From positions 6,442,001-6,506,000 of the forward strand of contig CM060990.1 of NCBI GenBank assembly GCA_030765065.1: DNA of 64,000 bases, in the 5' to 3' direction. Every line of letters starts with the position of its first letter. Position 1 is the first letter of the stretch. A program made the translations under genes and the position numbers. This DNA is from Deroplatys truncata. Taxonomy: Eukaryota; Arthropoda; Insecta; Mantodea; Mantidae. Below the pieces are notes generated by a model, which searched no databases, was not told the DNA's origin, and saw only the letters and a program-made list of their open reading frames with translations. Shown piece by piece: positions 1 through 9,330 of this stretch.

Positions 1-530
1 CTTATACAGCTATAGCAGTATACGATAATACTAATGTATTGAGATACCAACGTACGTTTCTATTGTATACGTAATTAATTGTTTACGTTAATGATTTCCA
101 AGGTTACTTATACACCGATACCAATGTACGACCGTATTGCATATGCAATTAGTTTGGCACTGCTGTTTACTCTGAATTTCTCTGCCTGAACATGTATACG
201 CTGCAGTTCTCATTGCACGAGAAATACGATGTCATCTGATCGTGCACCTCCGGCTTGTCGCATAGGATAGCGCGAGTATATGCATTGCAGTACTATGAAT
301 GACACAGAGAGGCGTGGCTTGAAACGATGCTGTCCATTTCATCGTCACTTTCAGAATCAGGATCCCTGAAAAGAAGAAGAAATACAATTCAATGAGTCAT
401 TATATTCTCTCTTGTAAACGTTTTTAGAAATCGCATTCAAGAAAATCTGTACTAACATACTTTTTTGTAGAAGGGGCAGTTGTCCGTGCATATGCTGCGA
501 GAAGACATTGTCATGATAGGAAGTCATATT
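1..530. other. Upstream intergenic DNA, nothing recognised
   Basis: AT-rich sequence with no ORF of note and no motif I can name. It precedes the left terminal inverted repeat of the first mariner-type element. Confidence 0.5.
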
Positions 531-675
531 ACAGAGTATACAGGTGTATCTTGATTGGTATTATATATTGTGAGGGACGTATTCCTGGCATCAAAACAGT
601 GAAAAAGTTCGTATGTACATGGGTCTGAAAATCAACCGTTTCGTTGTTATAGGCCAAAGAAGATGTATTCCATGA

Positions 676-1726
676 ATGAACAGATGGATATGCACTACAC
701 GTATGACCGTGCAGACGACAATGCAGCACGAGCACTTGAAGTTTATGCATGTTCTGAGAGGCCGTTACCGTGTGCAAGAACATTTGTACGAATTCACTAA
801 CGCTAGAGAGAGAATGGTGCATTTGAGAGGAGTACTGGGGATGTTGGGAGACCAAGAGCGGTATGAGGCATTGAACTTGAAGAACGAGTTCTTCGTGCTG
901 TGTATGCAGACCCATCACAAAGCAGAAGACGTATGGTTGTAAGGGAAAGAGTTAGTCATATGAATATCTGCAGAATTCTGCATGAAAATCTTCTGTACCC
1001 GTATCACCTTCAACGTGTGTAAGGATTAAATGAGGCGGACTTTGAGCGAATAAGACGTTTCTGTCAATGCATGTTACAGCAGTGCGCTCTGTTAATCAAT
1101 TTCCTAACCTGTATCTTATTCACGGATGAGGCTGGTTTTACTCGCGACGGCATCTTCAATTTTCATAACGCTCATATCTGGGCATTTGAAAATCCTACTG
1201 AAGCACGATAGGGCAACAATCAACAGAGGTTCTCTCTCAACGTTTGGGATAGAATCATTCATGATCACCTTATTGGTCCCTACTTCTTCCCTCCGCGTCT
1301 GAAAAAACAAACCTATCTCCAGTTTCTCAGAAATGAGTTGCATCACTTAACTGATATGTGTCTCTGGACATCGTCCAAAGAATGTGGTTTTTACACGATG
1401 GTGCTCCAGCTCATTTCAGTATGATAGTTCGTAAGTTTTTGAATGATCGATTTCCGCAAAGATGGATTGGTCGCGGGGGGACCATTGCATGGCCCGCTCG
1501 GTCGCCTGATTTGAATCCAATGAATTTCTTCTTCTGGAGACATTTGAAGTCTTTGGTTTATGCGACTCCTCTACCTGATGTTGACGTTTTGAAAGTACGT
1601 ATCCAAACTGGATTTGACCAAATACGAAACACACCAAGAATTTTCAACAGAATACGACAGAGCATGGAACGCAGGCTTACTGCATGCATCGAAGCAAGAG
1701 GAAGCAACTTCGAGCAATTTTTGTAA
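676..1726 (+). pseudogene. Broken mariner-type (DDE_3) transposase
   Basis: The C-terminal 122 codons (1358-1726) are in one frame and carry the family hallmarks: LHDGAPAHF, holding the second catalytic aspartate, then RWIGRGG and the WPARSPDLNP signature of mariner-like transposases, followed by a terminal NFEQFL. Upstream, around 1110-1350, another frame reads LFTDEAGF (first aspartate region) and LIGPYFFPPRL, with an in-frame stop. An ORF at 676-942 covers the HTH-linker region. Frameshifts between these pieces make the gene non-functional. It sits between matching inverted repeats, so it is the element's own transposase. The family match is by motif, not by search. Confidence 0.8.
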
Positions 1727-1920
1727 CTTTAGATTTTGTGTTGTAACTCTTTGGTTTATGCCACTCCTCTACCTGATGTTGACGTTTGAAAGTACGTATC
1801 CACACCAAGAATTTTCAACAGAATGTAACAGAGGATGGAACGCAGGGTTACTGCATGCATCGAAGCAAGAGGAAGCAACTTCGAGCAATTTTTGTAACTT
1901 TAGATTTTGTGTTGTAACTC
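1551..1920 (+). repeat. Tandem duplication of the transposase 3' end
   Basis: Unit 1 (1551-1748) and unit 2 (1749 to about 1920) are nearly identical. Both start CTTTGGTTTATG and both run through the transposase stop codon and the tail TAGATTTTGTGTTGTAACTC. Unit 2 lacks about 25 bases present in unit 1 and differs by a few substitutions, so the duplication happened after insertion or during replication of this copy. Confidence 0.9.
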
Positions 1921-2107
1921 TGAAATAAATGATTTTCAGATCCATGTTCATATGAACCTTTTTTACTGTTTTGCTGTCAGGAACATGTCTCCCAAATATG
2001 TATATGACACCAATTCAGATACATACTGTAGAGTGCATGATGTCATTGCACGACTCTTTATGGTAATACGTGTAATGGTGCGCCTTTTCTCCGCATGTTG
2101 CCCTCCG

Positions 2108-2440
2108 TGCTGTAGTGGCTACCATGCTAGCATCTAGTTCCCGAGTTCGCGGGTTTAAACCCGGCGGAGGGCGATGGATTTTTTTCGGGCGTAAAAAACC
2201 CTAACATGGCTTCTTTCGTAAGGGAAGTAAAGCCGGTGGTCCCGTGTCATAGATTAAGGCACATAAAAGAACCTCAACCCTGATAAAGACGCCTCTGAGC
2301 AAAAGTTCCGGTGTTTCGCGCCTAAAATAGAATGGGACGCTAAGGACCGCAGCAGTTAAAGAGCGTCCATAAATAAGACTTAATTTAATCTTTTTCTTCT
2401 CCGCACTCGCTCCAAAAATCATCCGTCGTATTACTGTCTC
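2108..2440 (+). mobile_element. tRNA-derived SINE, copy 1
   Basis: The head has a pol III A-box-like stretch (TAGTGGCTACCATG, about 2112) and a B-box-like stretch (GTTCGCGGGTTTAAACCC, about 2143-2160). The body (about 2205-2390) is repeated at 4797-4975 with roughly 85-90% identity by eye, including the shared blocks AAAGAACCTCA and GAATGGGACGCTAAGGACC. A dispersed repeat with a tRNA-like promoter head is what a SINE looks like. I cannot name the family. Confidence 0.7.
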
Positions 2441-2702
2441 GATTACACAATAAATTATATTTCAAGCAGGGGAAAATGGGTTTCTTATATACGTATGATA
2501 GAAAATCGGTTCATTACGTCGCATATTAATGTCATGCGTTGAGGGGGCCACAGGGTGGGACGTTCTGTAGGGAGGGGTTCGTTTTTAATCTCGATACAAG
2601 AGAATCCTGAAGAGACTGGTGCATGGAATGTAGGAAGCTGATGCAAGGGATGTTAACTCATATTAGAGAGAGGAATACACGGAAACCTTTTTGTATCGCT
2701 CT

Positions 2703-2950
2703 TTGGAAGAGTCGAGGGTGCAAAGCAGAAAATGGAATGCAGAGGGGGAGGGGATGATGCGCCTTTCATGACTCACACAGGTGTTTGGAGTTGTTATTGC
2801 GGAATGCAGAAGGGGAATGATGCACGTGCGAGTTTGGAAGAGTCGGACGGTGCAAAGTAGAGAATGGAATGCAGAGGGGGGATGATGCAGGTGCGCGTTT
2901 CATATCACAGAGGTGCTTGGGTATTGCTGAATGCAAAGGGCGGAGGGAAG
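2703..2950 (+). repeat. Two-copy degenerate tandem repeat, about 131-bp period
   Basis: Copy 1 starts at 2703 and copy 2 at about 2834 with the shared block TTGGAAGAGTCG, then GGTGCAAAG, AATGGAATGCAGAGGGGG and GATGATGC. The G-rich unit has no coding features. Confidence 0.7.
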
Positions 2951-2974
2951 AATGATTCAAGTGTGTGTGTTCGC

Positions 2975-3515
2975 AATGGGATATACACCCGTATGTGAGA
3001 CGTGAGAACCAAAACTTATCACACCTCCTCAATATAAGAAATAACAATCACGAATGAATGGACCATTAAGGGGACAACAAAACAAGGTTGATTACACTTA
3101 ACTTGACAATATCAAGCGGGAGAGGTGGTATAACACCTGGCAATATCAACTGTCATCTTTTGTTCGACACTTGTGAATTTCACCCCACTCTAAAGCCGCT
3201 TACAGCAATGTTTGGGGTGGGGTTTTTTCTTTGGGTAAGCGCTAGGAAAAGCGAAATGAGGTATTTATTAGCATCCATAAGTGATCTAGAAACTTTATTA
3301 TAGTATTTTAAATGGGATGTAGACCAGCGTGTGAAGCGTGAGAACCAAAACATACCCCACCTCCTCAATATAAAAAACACCAACCACAAATACCACTGAA
3401 TAGACAATTCAGGGGACAACAAAACAAGATTAATTACACTCATATCTTGGCAATAACAAGCAAGGGTAGTGGTGTACCACCTGGCAATGTCAACTGTCAT
3501 CCTTTTGTTCAACAA
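2975..3515 (+). repeat. Direct repeat of about 200 bp, offset about 337 bp
   Basis: Copy A (about 2975-3171) and copy B (about 3312-3515) share CGTGAGAACCAAAACWTA, CACCTCCTCAATATAA, GGGGACAACAAAACAAG and CACCTGGCAATRTCAACTG in the same order. The spacer between them (about 3172-3311) is unrelated to what follows copy B. The pair looks like a partial tandem duplication. No protein or TIR was recognised. Confidence 0.8.
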
Positions 3516-3954
3516 ACAATATAAAATTTATGATCCCTATTGTTGGTATTGTCCAGGAATGTGGGAGAGGATGATTAATTTATGGGCATTCTGTGCTAAT
3601 TTTGTGCCTGAGCCGGGGTCCGAACTCACCTTCCTTTGTCTAGCTACCGAATTTCTTAACTACTATAGACAAAGACTTTGTTGAATAGATACATCTATTA
3701 GTGACGGTTGCGGTTCGTGTCAAACATGTTTTACTTTTTTATTTACGCAGTATTAGCGATTTCAGGACTCATAGTTGTGTATTTACCTTTTTCCCAAGCT
3801 GATGTGCATCATGTAATGAAACATTTTGGTGAAAGTGCAGCTTCTTTGTTTGCTTGTTGTTTGTTTCTATCTTCCGCATGGCCTAAACTCTTAATATAGG
3901 TGTACAGCTGAGTTTTGTTTTCGCATTGTGCAAGCACACGTGGCCGCATTGTCT
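3516..3954. other. Non-coding stretch, nothing recognised
   Basis: Short ORFs occur but none has a recognisable motif or homolog. No repeat with another part of the window was noticed. Confidence 0.4.
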
Positions 3955-3963
3955 AATCTGAAG

Positions 3964-4530
3964 CGAGCGGGATGGCTCAGGCGGTTACGTCTGTGGTCCG
4001 CATTCGGGAGGTTCCGGGATCGATCTCCGGTGAACGCCCACTCTGTCCCATGGATTTTTCGTGGTGTCTCCGGGACGCTAGGCGAATGCTGGTGTGGTTC
4101 GTCTTCTACCACGACTCTCTTGCCCCTCATTTCCTGTCCCTTTCATCTTCGTTGTCATCTGTTTCAGAGTTGCAGGACCAACCGACGGTTTTCAGCGGGT
4201 TGCGACTGGGCGGTGGCTTGCGCTCTATAAAGGTTTTTTCCCTACCACTCACTTAGGGCTCTCCTCAGCGTGGGGCTCCGCTCCGGGGGACCATAGAAGT
4301 TGGTGGCTTATGGGTTGGGACCGTGTGGCGTCGGATGCGTTTTACTTGAAACGTTAGGGACCCCGTCCATGCTTGCGCCCTCGGCATGCGAATCTGTCCG
4401 CCCTTCGGGTCCCTCTCCTCATCCCTCCCTCCCTCCCAGGGGTCACGTTGGAAGCACAAGGGGCCGACTGGCCTGCGTGCGGTGCTCTGCCCCGGTTCCG
4501 GGGGCCCCTCCGTGATACGTACCTTTACGT
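3964..4530 (+). mobile_element. Second tRNA-headed SINE-like repeat with GC-rich body
   Basis: The head has an A-box-like GATGGCTCAGGCGGTTACG and a B-box-like GGTTCCGGGATCGATCTCC spaced as in a tRNA gene (about 3969-4040). The acceptor arms do not pair as a real tRNA would. The body is strongly GC-rich against its AT-rich surroundings, and the composition returns to local values after about 4530. This fits a tRNA-derived SINE or composite, but only one copy is seen here. Confidence 0.5.
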
Positions 4531-4796
4531 TTATCTGTATTGTCCAATCTGCAAAAATATCTCGTAATTAACATAAAGTGGATGGAAAAACAAGTTTTAA
4601 TGGATAGTATAATAAAGGATAAACGTGAATTGATTATTATCCATAGAGACATTAACTGCCTACAAAAATTGAGTTGTGTGTTGTTTACGGGTTTTGCATT
4701 TAACTAAGACCGTATTTCCATATTTCGAACCAGTAATGACCAAGTTTTATCGTCATTGTTCTATTTATTGTAATGAGGGAACCTGTGAGCTGAAAC

Positions 4797-4980
4797 TTCC
4801 TTCGGAAGGGATGTAAAGCCGGCGGTCCCGTGTCGTAGATTTACGGCACGTAAAAGAACCTCATGCCGATAAAGAGGTCTCTGAGCAAAATTTCCGGTCT
4901 TTCATGCCCAACATAGAATGGGACGCTAAGGACCAAAGTAGTTAAAGAGCGTCCATAAATACAACTCAATTTCAATTTCA
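4797..4980 (+). mobile_element. SINE body, copy 2 (head lost)
   Basis: This matches the body of the repeat at 2205-2390 in the same orientation. It lacks the A/B-box head, so it is a 5'-truncated copy. It ends in a short (AATTTC)-like A/T run. Confidence 0.75.
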
Positions 4981-5939
4981 ATTGTGAGCTGAAAGTCAGT
5001 GGGGAAAGTTTAGTGTTTTGTGTATAAGAGTTTTATTAATCGTTTATTCTCTGATCTGCTTTTATTAATTTATACCTTCTATTAGATTAAGTGCGCAGGG
5101 ACATTTCGACACGGAGACAAATAGGAGGCCTATTGCACCTGCCTAACCTCTGGAAGAAAGGCGTAAAGCGACCAGATTCGGGGCGGCAGGCGGGATTCCT
5201 AACGTCTCTAGGTGTGAGACTCCGGCGAAGCCACCCACACAAGTCTCCCTGCCCAAGCTGTCTCGTTGGGGTTCATCACACACCAGACGCCAGAGCAAGT
5301 TGTACAGAATTGTTGCAATACATATTGAGTGAAGAACATTTTTTTTCTTACAAATCAAATAATGCAGGTATTTATATTTTCAACACTGGTAAAGACTGAT
5401 GCCTATATATCCTAGAGCGTTTCTCAGAGTAGAACCAAGCAAACAAACCAAATTTTTATGTTTCCTTAGAATGACGATTCAGGAGAATGAATTAGATGTA
5501 TTGTGTGGCACTTTAACCCATGGTCCATGGTGTACCTACAGCAGAATTATCTATAGCTTAATTTCAAAGAAAATAGAGAGGAAGCCTTTTATGTGTTACC
5601 TAGTGGAGGGAAAAAGAGATGCAATATTTGTCACATGCTTTTTTAAACCTTTAATGTTTTTTTTTAAAGAAATCGGAACGGAGCTACCAATTTATTGTAC
5701 AAAATATGGAGGCAATTTCGTGGAGTAATGTTCTGTTTGAAGTCATTTTCTTGAAATTTTATAGCATTTATCCATCATTAAAGAAGTAATTAAAGTCAAA
5801 TACAAGTAAGTGATAAAATACGAATGAGCTGTGATTGCATTTTATGCATACGGTTACTGAAAAGACTGTGGAATGTTGTCTGTACAATATTTTACTTTAT
5901 AATAAGGCAAACAAACTAAAACTCATTATCAGGGGCGTC
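4981..5939. other. Intergenic, nothing recognised
   Basis: An ORF of 109 codons at 5399-5728 has no motif I recognise and low-complexity codon use. A moderately GC-rich patch (5090-5290) may be an old repeat, but I found no second copy. Confidence 0.4.
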
Positions 5940-6168
5940 ATTTAGGGGGGAGTCAACTCCTACCCCAAGCTATGAGAGATAATTGGTCTACTGGTTATTA
6001 TTGCTCTACCAAAAGAAAAATTACAACTGTGCTTGTAATACAAATATTTCATATTTAATAAAATATTATATTTTTAGGGTAAGTGTGTCGTTAAAATTCA
6101 CATGAATATTCGAGAAACTGCTTCAGGCAATCCTGCCCCCCTTAGCAGAAACTGAAACAACGCTCCTG
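5940..6168 (+). mobile_element. hAT-type MITE
   Basis: The left end CAGGGGCGTCATTTAG and the reverse complement of the right end CAGGAGCGTTGTTTCAG form an imperfect terminal inverted repeat of the CAGGGGCGT type common in hAT elements. It is flanked by an 8-bp duplication with one mismatch, CTCATTAT (5932-5939) and CTTATTAT (6169-6176), the hAT target-site size. The interior (229 bp in total) is AT-rich and non-coding. Confidence 0.75.
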
Positions 6169-6550
6169 CTTATTATATATCATTATTTGCAATTTAGTTA
6201 AATGCACTATCCACTGTAAAACAAAAACACGAAAATATTTTGTTTTACATCGGGAGATGGGCAAAATTATAAAATTTTGTTATACGTGCGGGAATTCATA
6301 TTTTCATGGTGATAGTTCTGTTCCCTCCTGCTCGTCTGCGGCTAGGGCTAGTATATTATTATAGAATGCAAATCAATGACATTTCTGTTGTGTAGGTTAA
6401 CAGCTGTTAAGTTGATGAATGGTAAACTGCTGTATACAAAGAGTAACATTACATAATACCATACCACAACCTTTCCTATTTTCCCACTTTACTGAAAATG
6501 AGTATAAAGACGTTTAAAACCGATTTCGGTATTCTAGCAGATGAGTAAGA

Positions 6551-6658
6551 ACTGAAAGGAGTGGAAGTTTTAAATAAAGCCACCTGTGCGTTTAATGGTT
6601 TTCTCTCCAGATTGAGAAAACCATTAAGATTTTATTTGAGACTTGGACTCCTTTCAGT
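6551..6658. repeat. Long imperfect hairpin about 310 bp upstream of the GBE start
   Basis: A perfect 14-bp inner stem (6592-6605 with 6614-6627, 8-base loop) lies inside a longer imperfect palindrome. Its ends are perfect 12-bp arms, ACTGAAAGGAGT (6551-6562) and ACTCCTTTCAGT (6647-6658). It may be a small foldback MITE or a structured promoter-proximal sequence. Confidence 0.75.
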
Positions 6659-6680
6659 TTGGCTTGCGCACGTTTCGAAC

Positions 6681-6729
6681 GGGAGGGGCGGGGCTAGCAG
6701 CAGGCACAATCAGTTAATATTGACGTAAG
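6681..6729 (+). promoter_or_regulatory. Candidate promoter elements: GC box and CRE-like site
   Basis: GGGGCGGGGC (6685-6694) is an Sp1-type GC box. TGACGTAA (6721-6728) is a CRE/ATF-like site. Both lie 240-290 bp upstream of the branching-enzyme ATG in a locally GC-richer stretch, a plausible place for a TATA-less promoter. No transcription start can be fixed from sequence alone. Confidence 0.45.
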
Positions 6730-6968
6730 TAGCATTACCGACCGCAGCGTTAGTTCCGCTAACGGGCACCCGAAAGGTTCGTAAAAGCGCCCTATGCGGC
6801 ACCTTACCCCCACCATTGTGTTGACAATCTGGTTAATCTCTGGGCTAGACTCTACAAGTTTTGTTTATGCACGTGACAGGCGGAGGGTTTTGTGATCTCA
6901 AGTTACCAGGACACAGGTGCGTTAGTGCATGTCGTTCTCTGGTAAAGGCATAAGTGTAGGTAAGAAAA

Positions 6969-7081
6969 ATGGGAGGAAAGCTGTCAGCATTAGATCCCAT
7001 GAAAGTAGATGTTCCAGAGCTACAAGCTCAATTAGAACGAGATCCATATCTGAAGTCTTATGAAAAGGAGTTTAGAAGAAG
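6969..7081 (+). CDS. GBE1: Glycogen branching enzyme, coding exon 1
   Basis: The reading starts at ATG 6969 in a good context (AAAAATGG) and gives 37 codons plus 2 bases before the donor GTAAGC at 7082. The peptide contains DVPEL and DPYLKSYEKEFRRR, matching the N-terminal helical segment of eukaryotic 1,4-alpha-glucan branching enzyme (family pattern DVPEL...DPYLKPY..DFQRRY). The enzyme moves 6-7-glucose blocks from alpha-1,4 to alpha-1,6 linkage in cytosolic glycogen synthesis. Codon 38 (Arg) is completed by the first base of the exon at 32515. The exon is free of stops and has a canonical donor. A non-coding 5' UTR lies upstream, of unknown extent. Confidence 0.93.
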
Positions 7082-7387
7082 GTAAGCCCAAGTGGTTTTA
7101 TGTTCATGTGCGAGGTTTAATATTACTGAAATATGAAGGTCAGTGTGACATTGACATGTTTTGTGCCGGCAGATATATTATAGGAGCTTTATTTAAGGAA
7201 TTTTAAGGAAATGAAGTTATTCCGTTTTCTGTTTCTTCAATATCGTCTCGCTGTTATTTCGAATAATGCCCAAAATTCATGTTAGGCAATTTCGTCATCA
7301 AGAACTGTATTATTTTAGATTCAAATTCAAATGTCTTTATTGTTTAAAACATGTGAATTCCATGCATAAACGTCACTTATTAAATTA

Positions 7388-7625
7388 AAGCGGTTTTCGA
7401 CAATCTGCTCTTAGTTCTCTTCTTTGGTGATGAAAAACATATCCAACAGACGAATATTTAATGCCGCCAAAGCCGGTAAGATACTCGGCCTTTAAGGCGT
7501 AGCCGAGAAATTGAGGGCACTCAGCCTCAAAGCGTAGCCGAGGTACGTTTTTTAGAAGGAAAGGATGTAGCAGTTGCACCCATTTTCAACAAAGAGAGCT
7601 AAGAGCAGATTTACCGCGGTTTCTT
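7388..7625. mobile_element. MITE with CTGCTCTTAG inverted ends, copy 1
   Basis: AATCTGCTCTTAG (about 7402-7414) and its reverse complement (about 7599-7611) form the core of an approximately 28-bp terminal inverted repeat, with an outer AAAGCGGT/ACCGCGGT extension. The interior carries KGCGTAGCCGAG-type repeats shared with the copy at 7795-9330. It encodes no protein. Confidence 0.7.
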
Positions 7626-7794
7626 TGCAGTATAGTAGAACTCGATAAAAGATGCACATCTATATAATATTGTTACATTGTGTACATATAGCTAAAATAT
7701 AATTTTACGCTTGAATAAAACTCATTCACCTTGTAAATAACCTAGCTTGCACCTTAAGAGAAATAAACGTTGAAATGCAAGATTATAAAGGCAT

Positions 7795-9330
7795 TTATTA
7801 ATTAAATATTTCGACATTCTGCTCTTAGTGTATCCCCCACAACGATGAAATGATGTGTTATATGTCCAATAGATGTCACTCTGTCATACACAAGCCCTAA
7901 CTCAATGCTAGCAACATATGAATAACTAATGCCACAAAAGCCAGTAAGATACTCAGCCTCAAGGCGTAGCAGAGAGATTGTGGGCCCTCAGCCTCAAAGC
8001 GTAGCCGAGGGATGTTTTTAGAAGGAGAGGAGTGTAGCAGTTGCGTTCCTAAGCTTAGGTTTCTGATTCACAAGAGTTTAGGTTAGGTTTAGTTTCTTTT
8101 ATTTTTTATATAAGCTTAGGTTTCTGATTTACTTATATATAACCTTGTTTTAATTTGTTACCAGTGGTTACACAAAAGCACGGGAGTGAAGCAAACATGC
8201 GCTCATAAGCTTAGTTTTCTGATTCACAGGAGGTTAGATTAGATTAGATTGTATTCTGTGAGTTCACTAGCAGCCATAAAGGCTTGTGAACATAGAACAT
8301 GTCAAGGAAATGTACAAAAATTATATATAAACATAAATATTACATAGAATATGGAACATTTGAAATAAAATACAAATACTATATGCGTGTTAAGGAAATG
8401 TACAATAAAGTTACATATATACATAAATATTACATAGTATACAGAACATTTAAAATAAAATAAGGACATATTATATACAAAATGAAACAAATCAAGTGTA
8501 ATTTTGTACAGAGTTGAATACCTCCTTACTGTTATAAGGTTAACATACGTATAGGCAAGAACAGTTATTTTAACATTCACTACGATTTTACCTTTGTTAG
8601 TCTGATCATTTTGTTCTATTTAATTTGTAATGCATAGCGTTTACTGTCAGTTTGTAATATACATACATTTAAATAGCTTCATTAATTCTAGAGCAGATAT
8701 CAAATATGACTGGCAATTGTCATTAATATTTACTAATACTACTTACAGAGCTATATAAGTATTATCATTAGGATTTAGTTTTTTTTATGTAAGCTTACAT
8801 TTCTGAATTCACGGAATGTTAGCCTTAGGTTAGGTTTTTTTTTATGTAAGCTTGCCGTAACTATCTACCACTGTTACAGTAAAAGAACTTCTTTATTTAA
8901 TGGAAATAACATATTAATATAGCAAACTTTCACAAAAAGAATACAAAAATTACAGTTTTGGTGAATAGTCTTTCTTACTATGAATGCGTTGCGTTTTTGT
9001 CAGCGGCAACATTAAACGAAGAAGAACAAATTCTAGTAACAACAACACATTGCATATTTAGCAGATTTCACTTTTTATTTAGGTTGGCAGTTCCCATTTT
9101 GCATGTGGTTTAGCAACAACATGGCTACGTTTGTTGCATTCCTCATACAACTTCCCTATAAGAGTAAAACACCTAAAAGGGCCGGGCAGGTGAGCATCAG
9201 CTATTGAAGAGATCACATCTACTTTTAAACTCGCTCCTAAGGTGATTTATTCGCATTTCTTAGGATTATATAAGCATTTTCAACAGGGATACACTAAGAG
9301 CAGATTTGCAAAATATTTTTATACCGCTAT
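7795..9330. mobile_element. Same MITE family, copy 2, split by a 1.2-kb insert
   Basis: The left half (7795-8046) aligns with copy 1, including TCTGCTCTTAGTGTATCCC and CAGCCTCAAAGCGTAGCCGAGG up to GTAGCAGTTGC. The matching right end (CATTTTCAACAGGGATACACTAAGAGCAGAT) lies at about 9275-9308. The 1.2 kb between is absent from copy 1 and is therefore a later insertion. It holds repeated TAAGCTTAGGTTTCTGATT motifs (about 8050, 8112, 8206, 8790) and an 88-bp tandem duplication (about 8304-8470). Confidence 0.7.
8304..8470. repeat. 88-bp tandem duplication
   Basis: AAGGAAATGTACAA followed by AATATTACATAGWATAYRGAACATT occurs at 8304 and again at about 8392. The sequence is AT-rich and non-coding. 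Confidence 0.7.

Larger units (their letters stand above)
541..2038 (+). mobile_element. Mariner/Tc-type DNA transposon relic with long terminal inverted repeats
   Basis: The left end (541 to about 645) and the reverse complement of the right end (about 1930-2038) align over roughly 100 bases. They share the stretch AAAACAGTRAAAAA and the sequence TCTGAAAATCA near the inner edge. Each end abuts a TA dinucleotide (539-540 and 2039-2040), the target duplication of the IS630/Tc1/mariner superfamily. The interior holds a broken transposase. The 3' end of the coding part is partly duplicated in tandem. The boundaries are read by eye and could be off by a few bases. Confidence 0.8.

Noticed and set aside
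5399-5728. 109-codon + strand ORF upstream of the branching enzyme
   Set aside because: No motif, no splice or promoter context, and composition like surrounding AT-rich DNA.
6957-6966. TAGGTAAG just before the ATG as an alternative splice donor
   Set aside because: The ATG at 6969 opens a frame matching the branching-enzyme N-terminus and ends in its own good donor. The upstream GT would remove that start.
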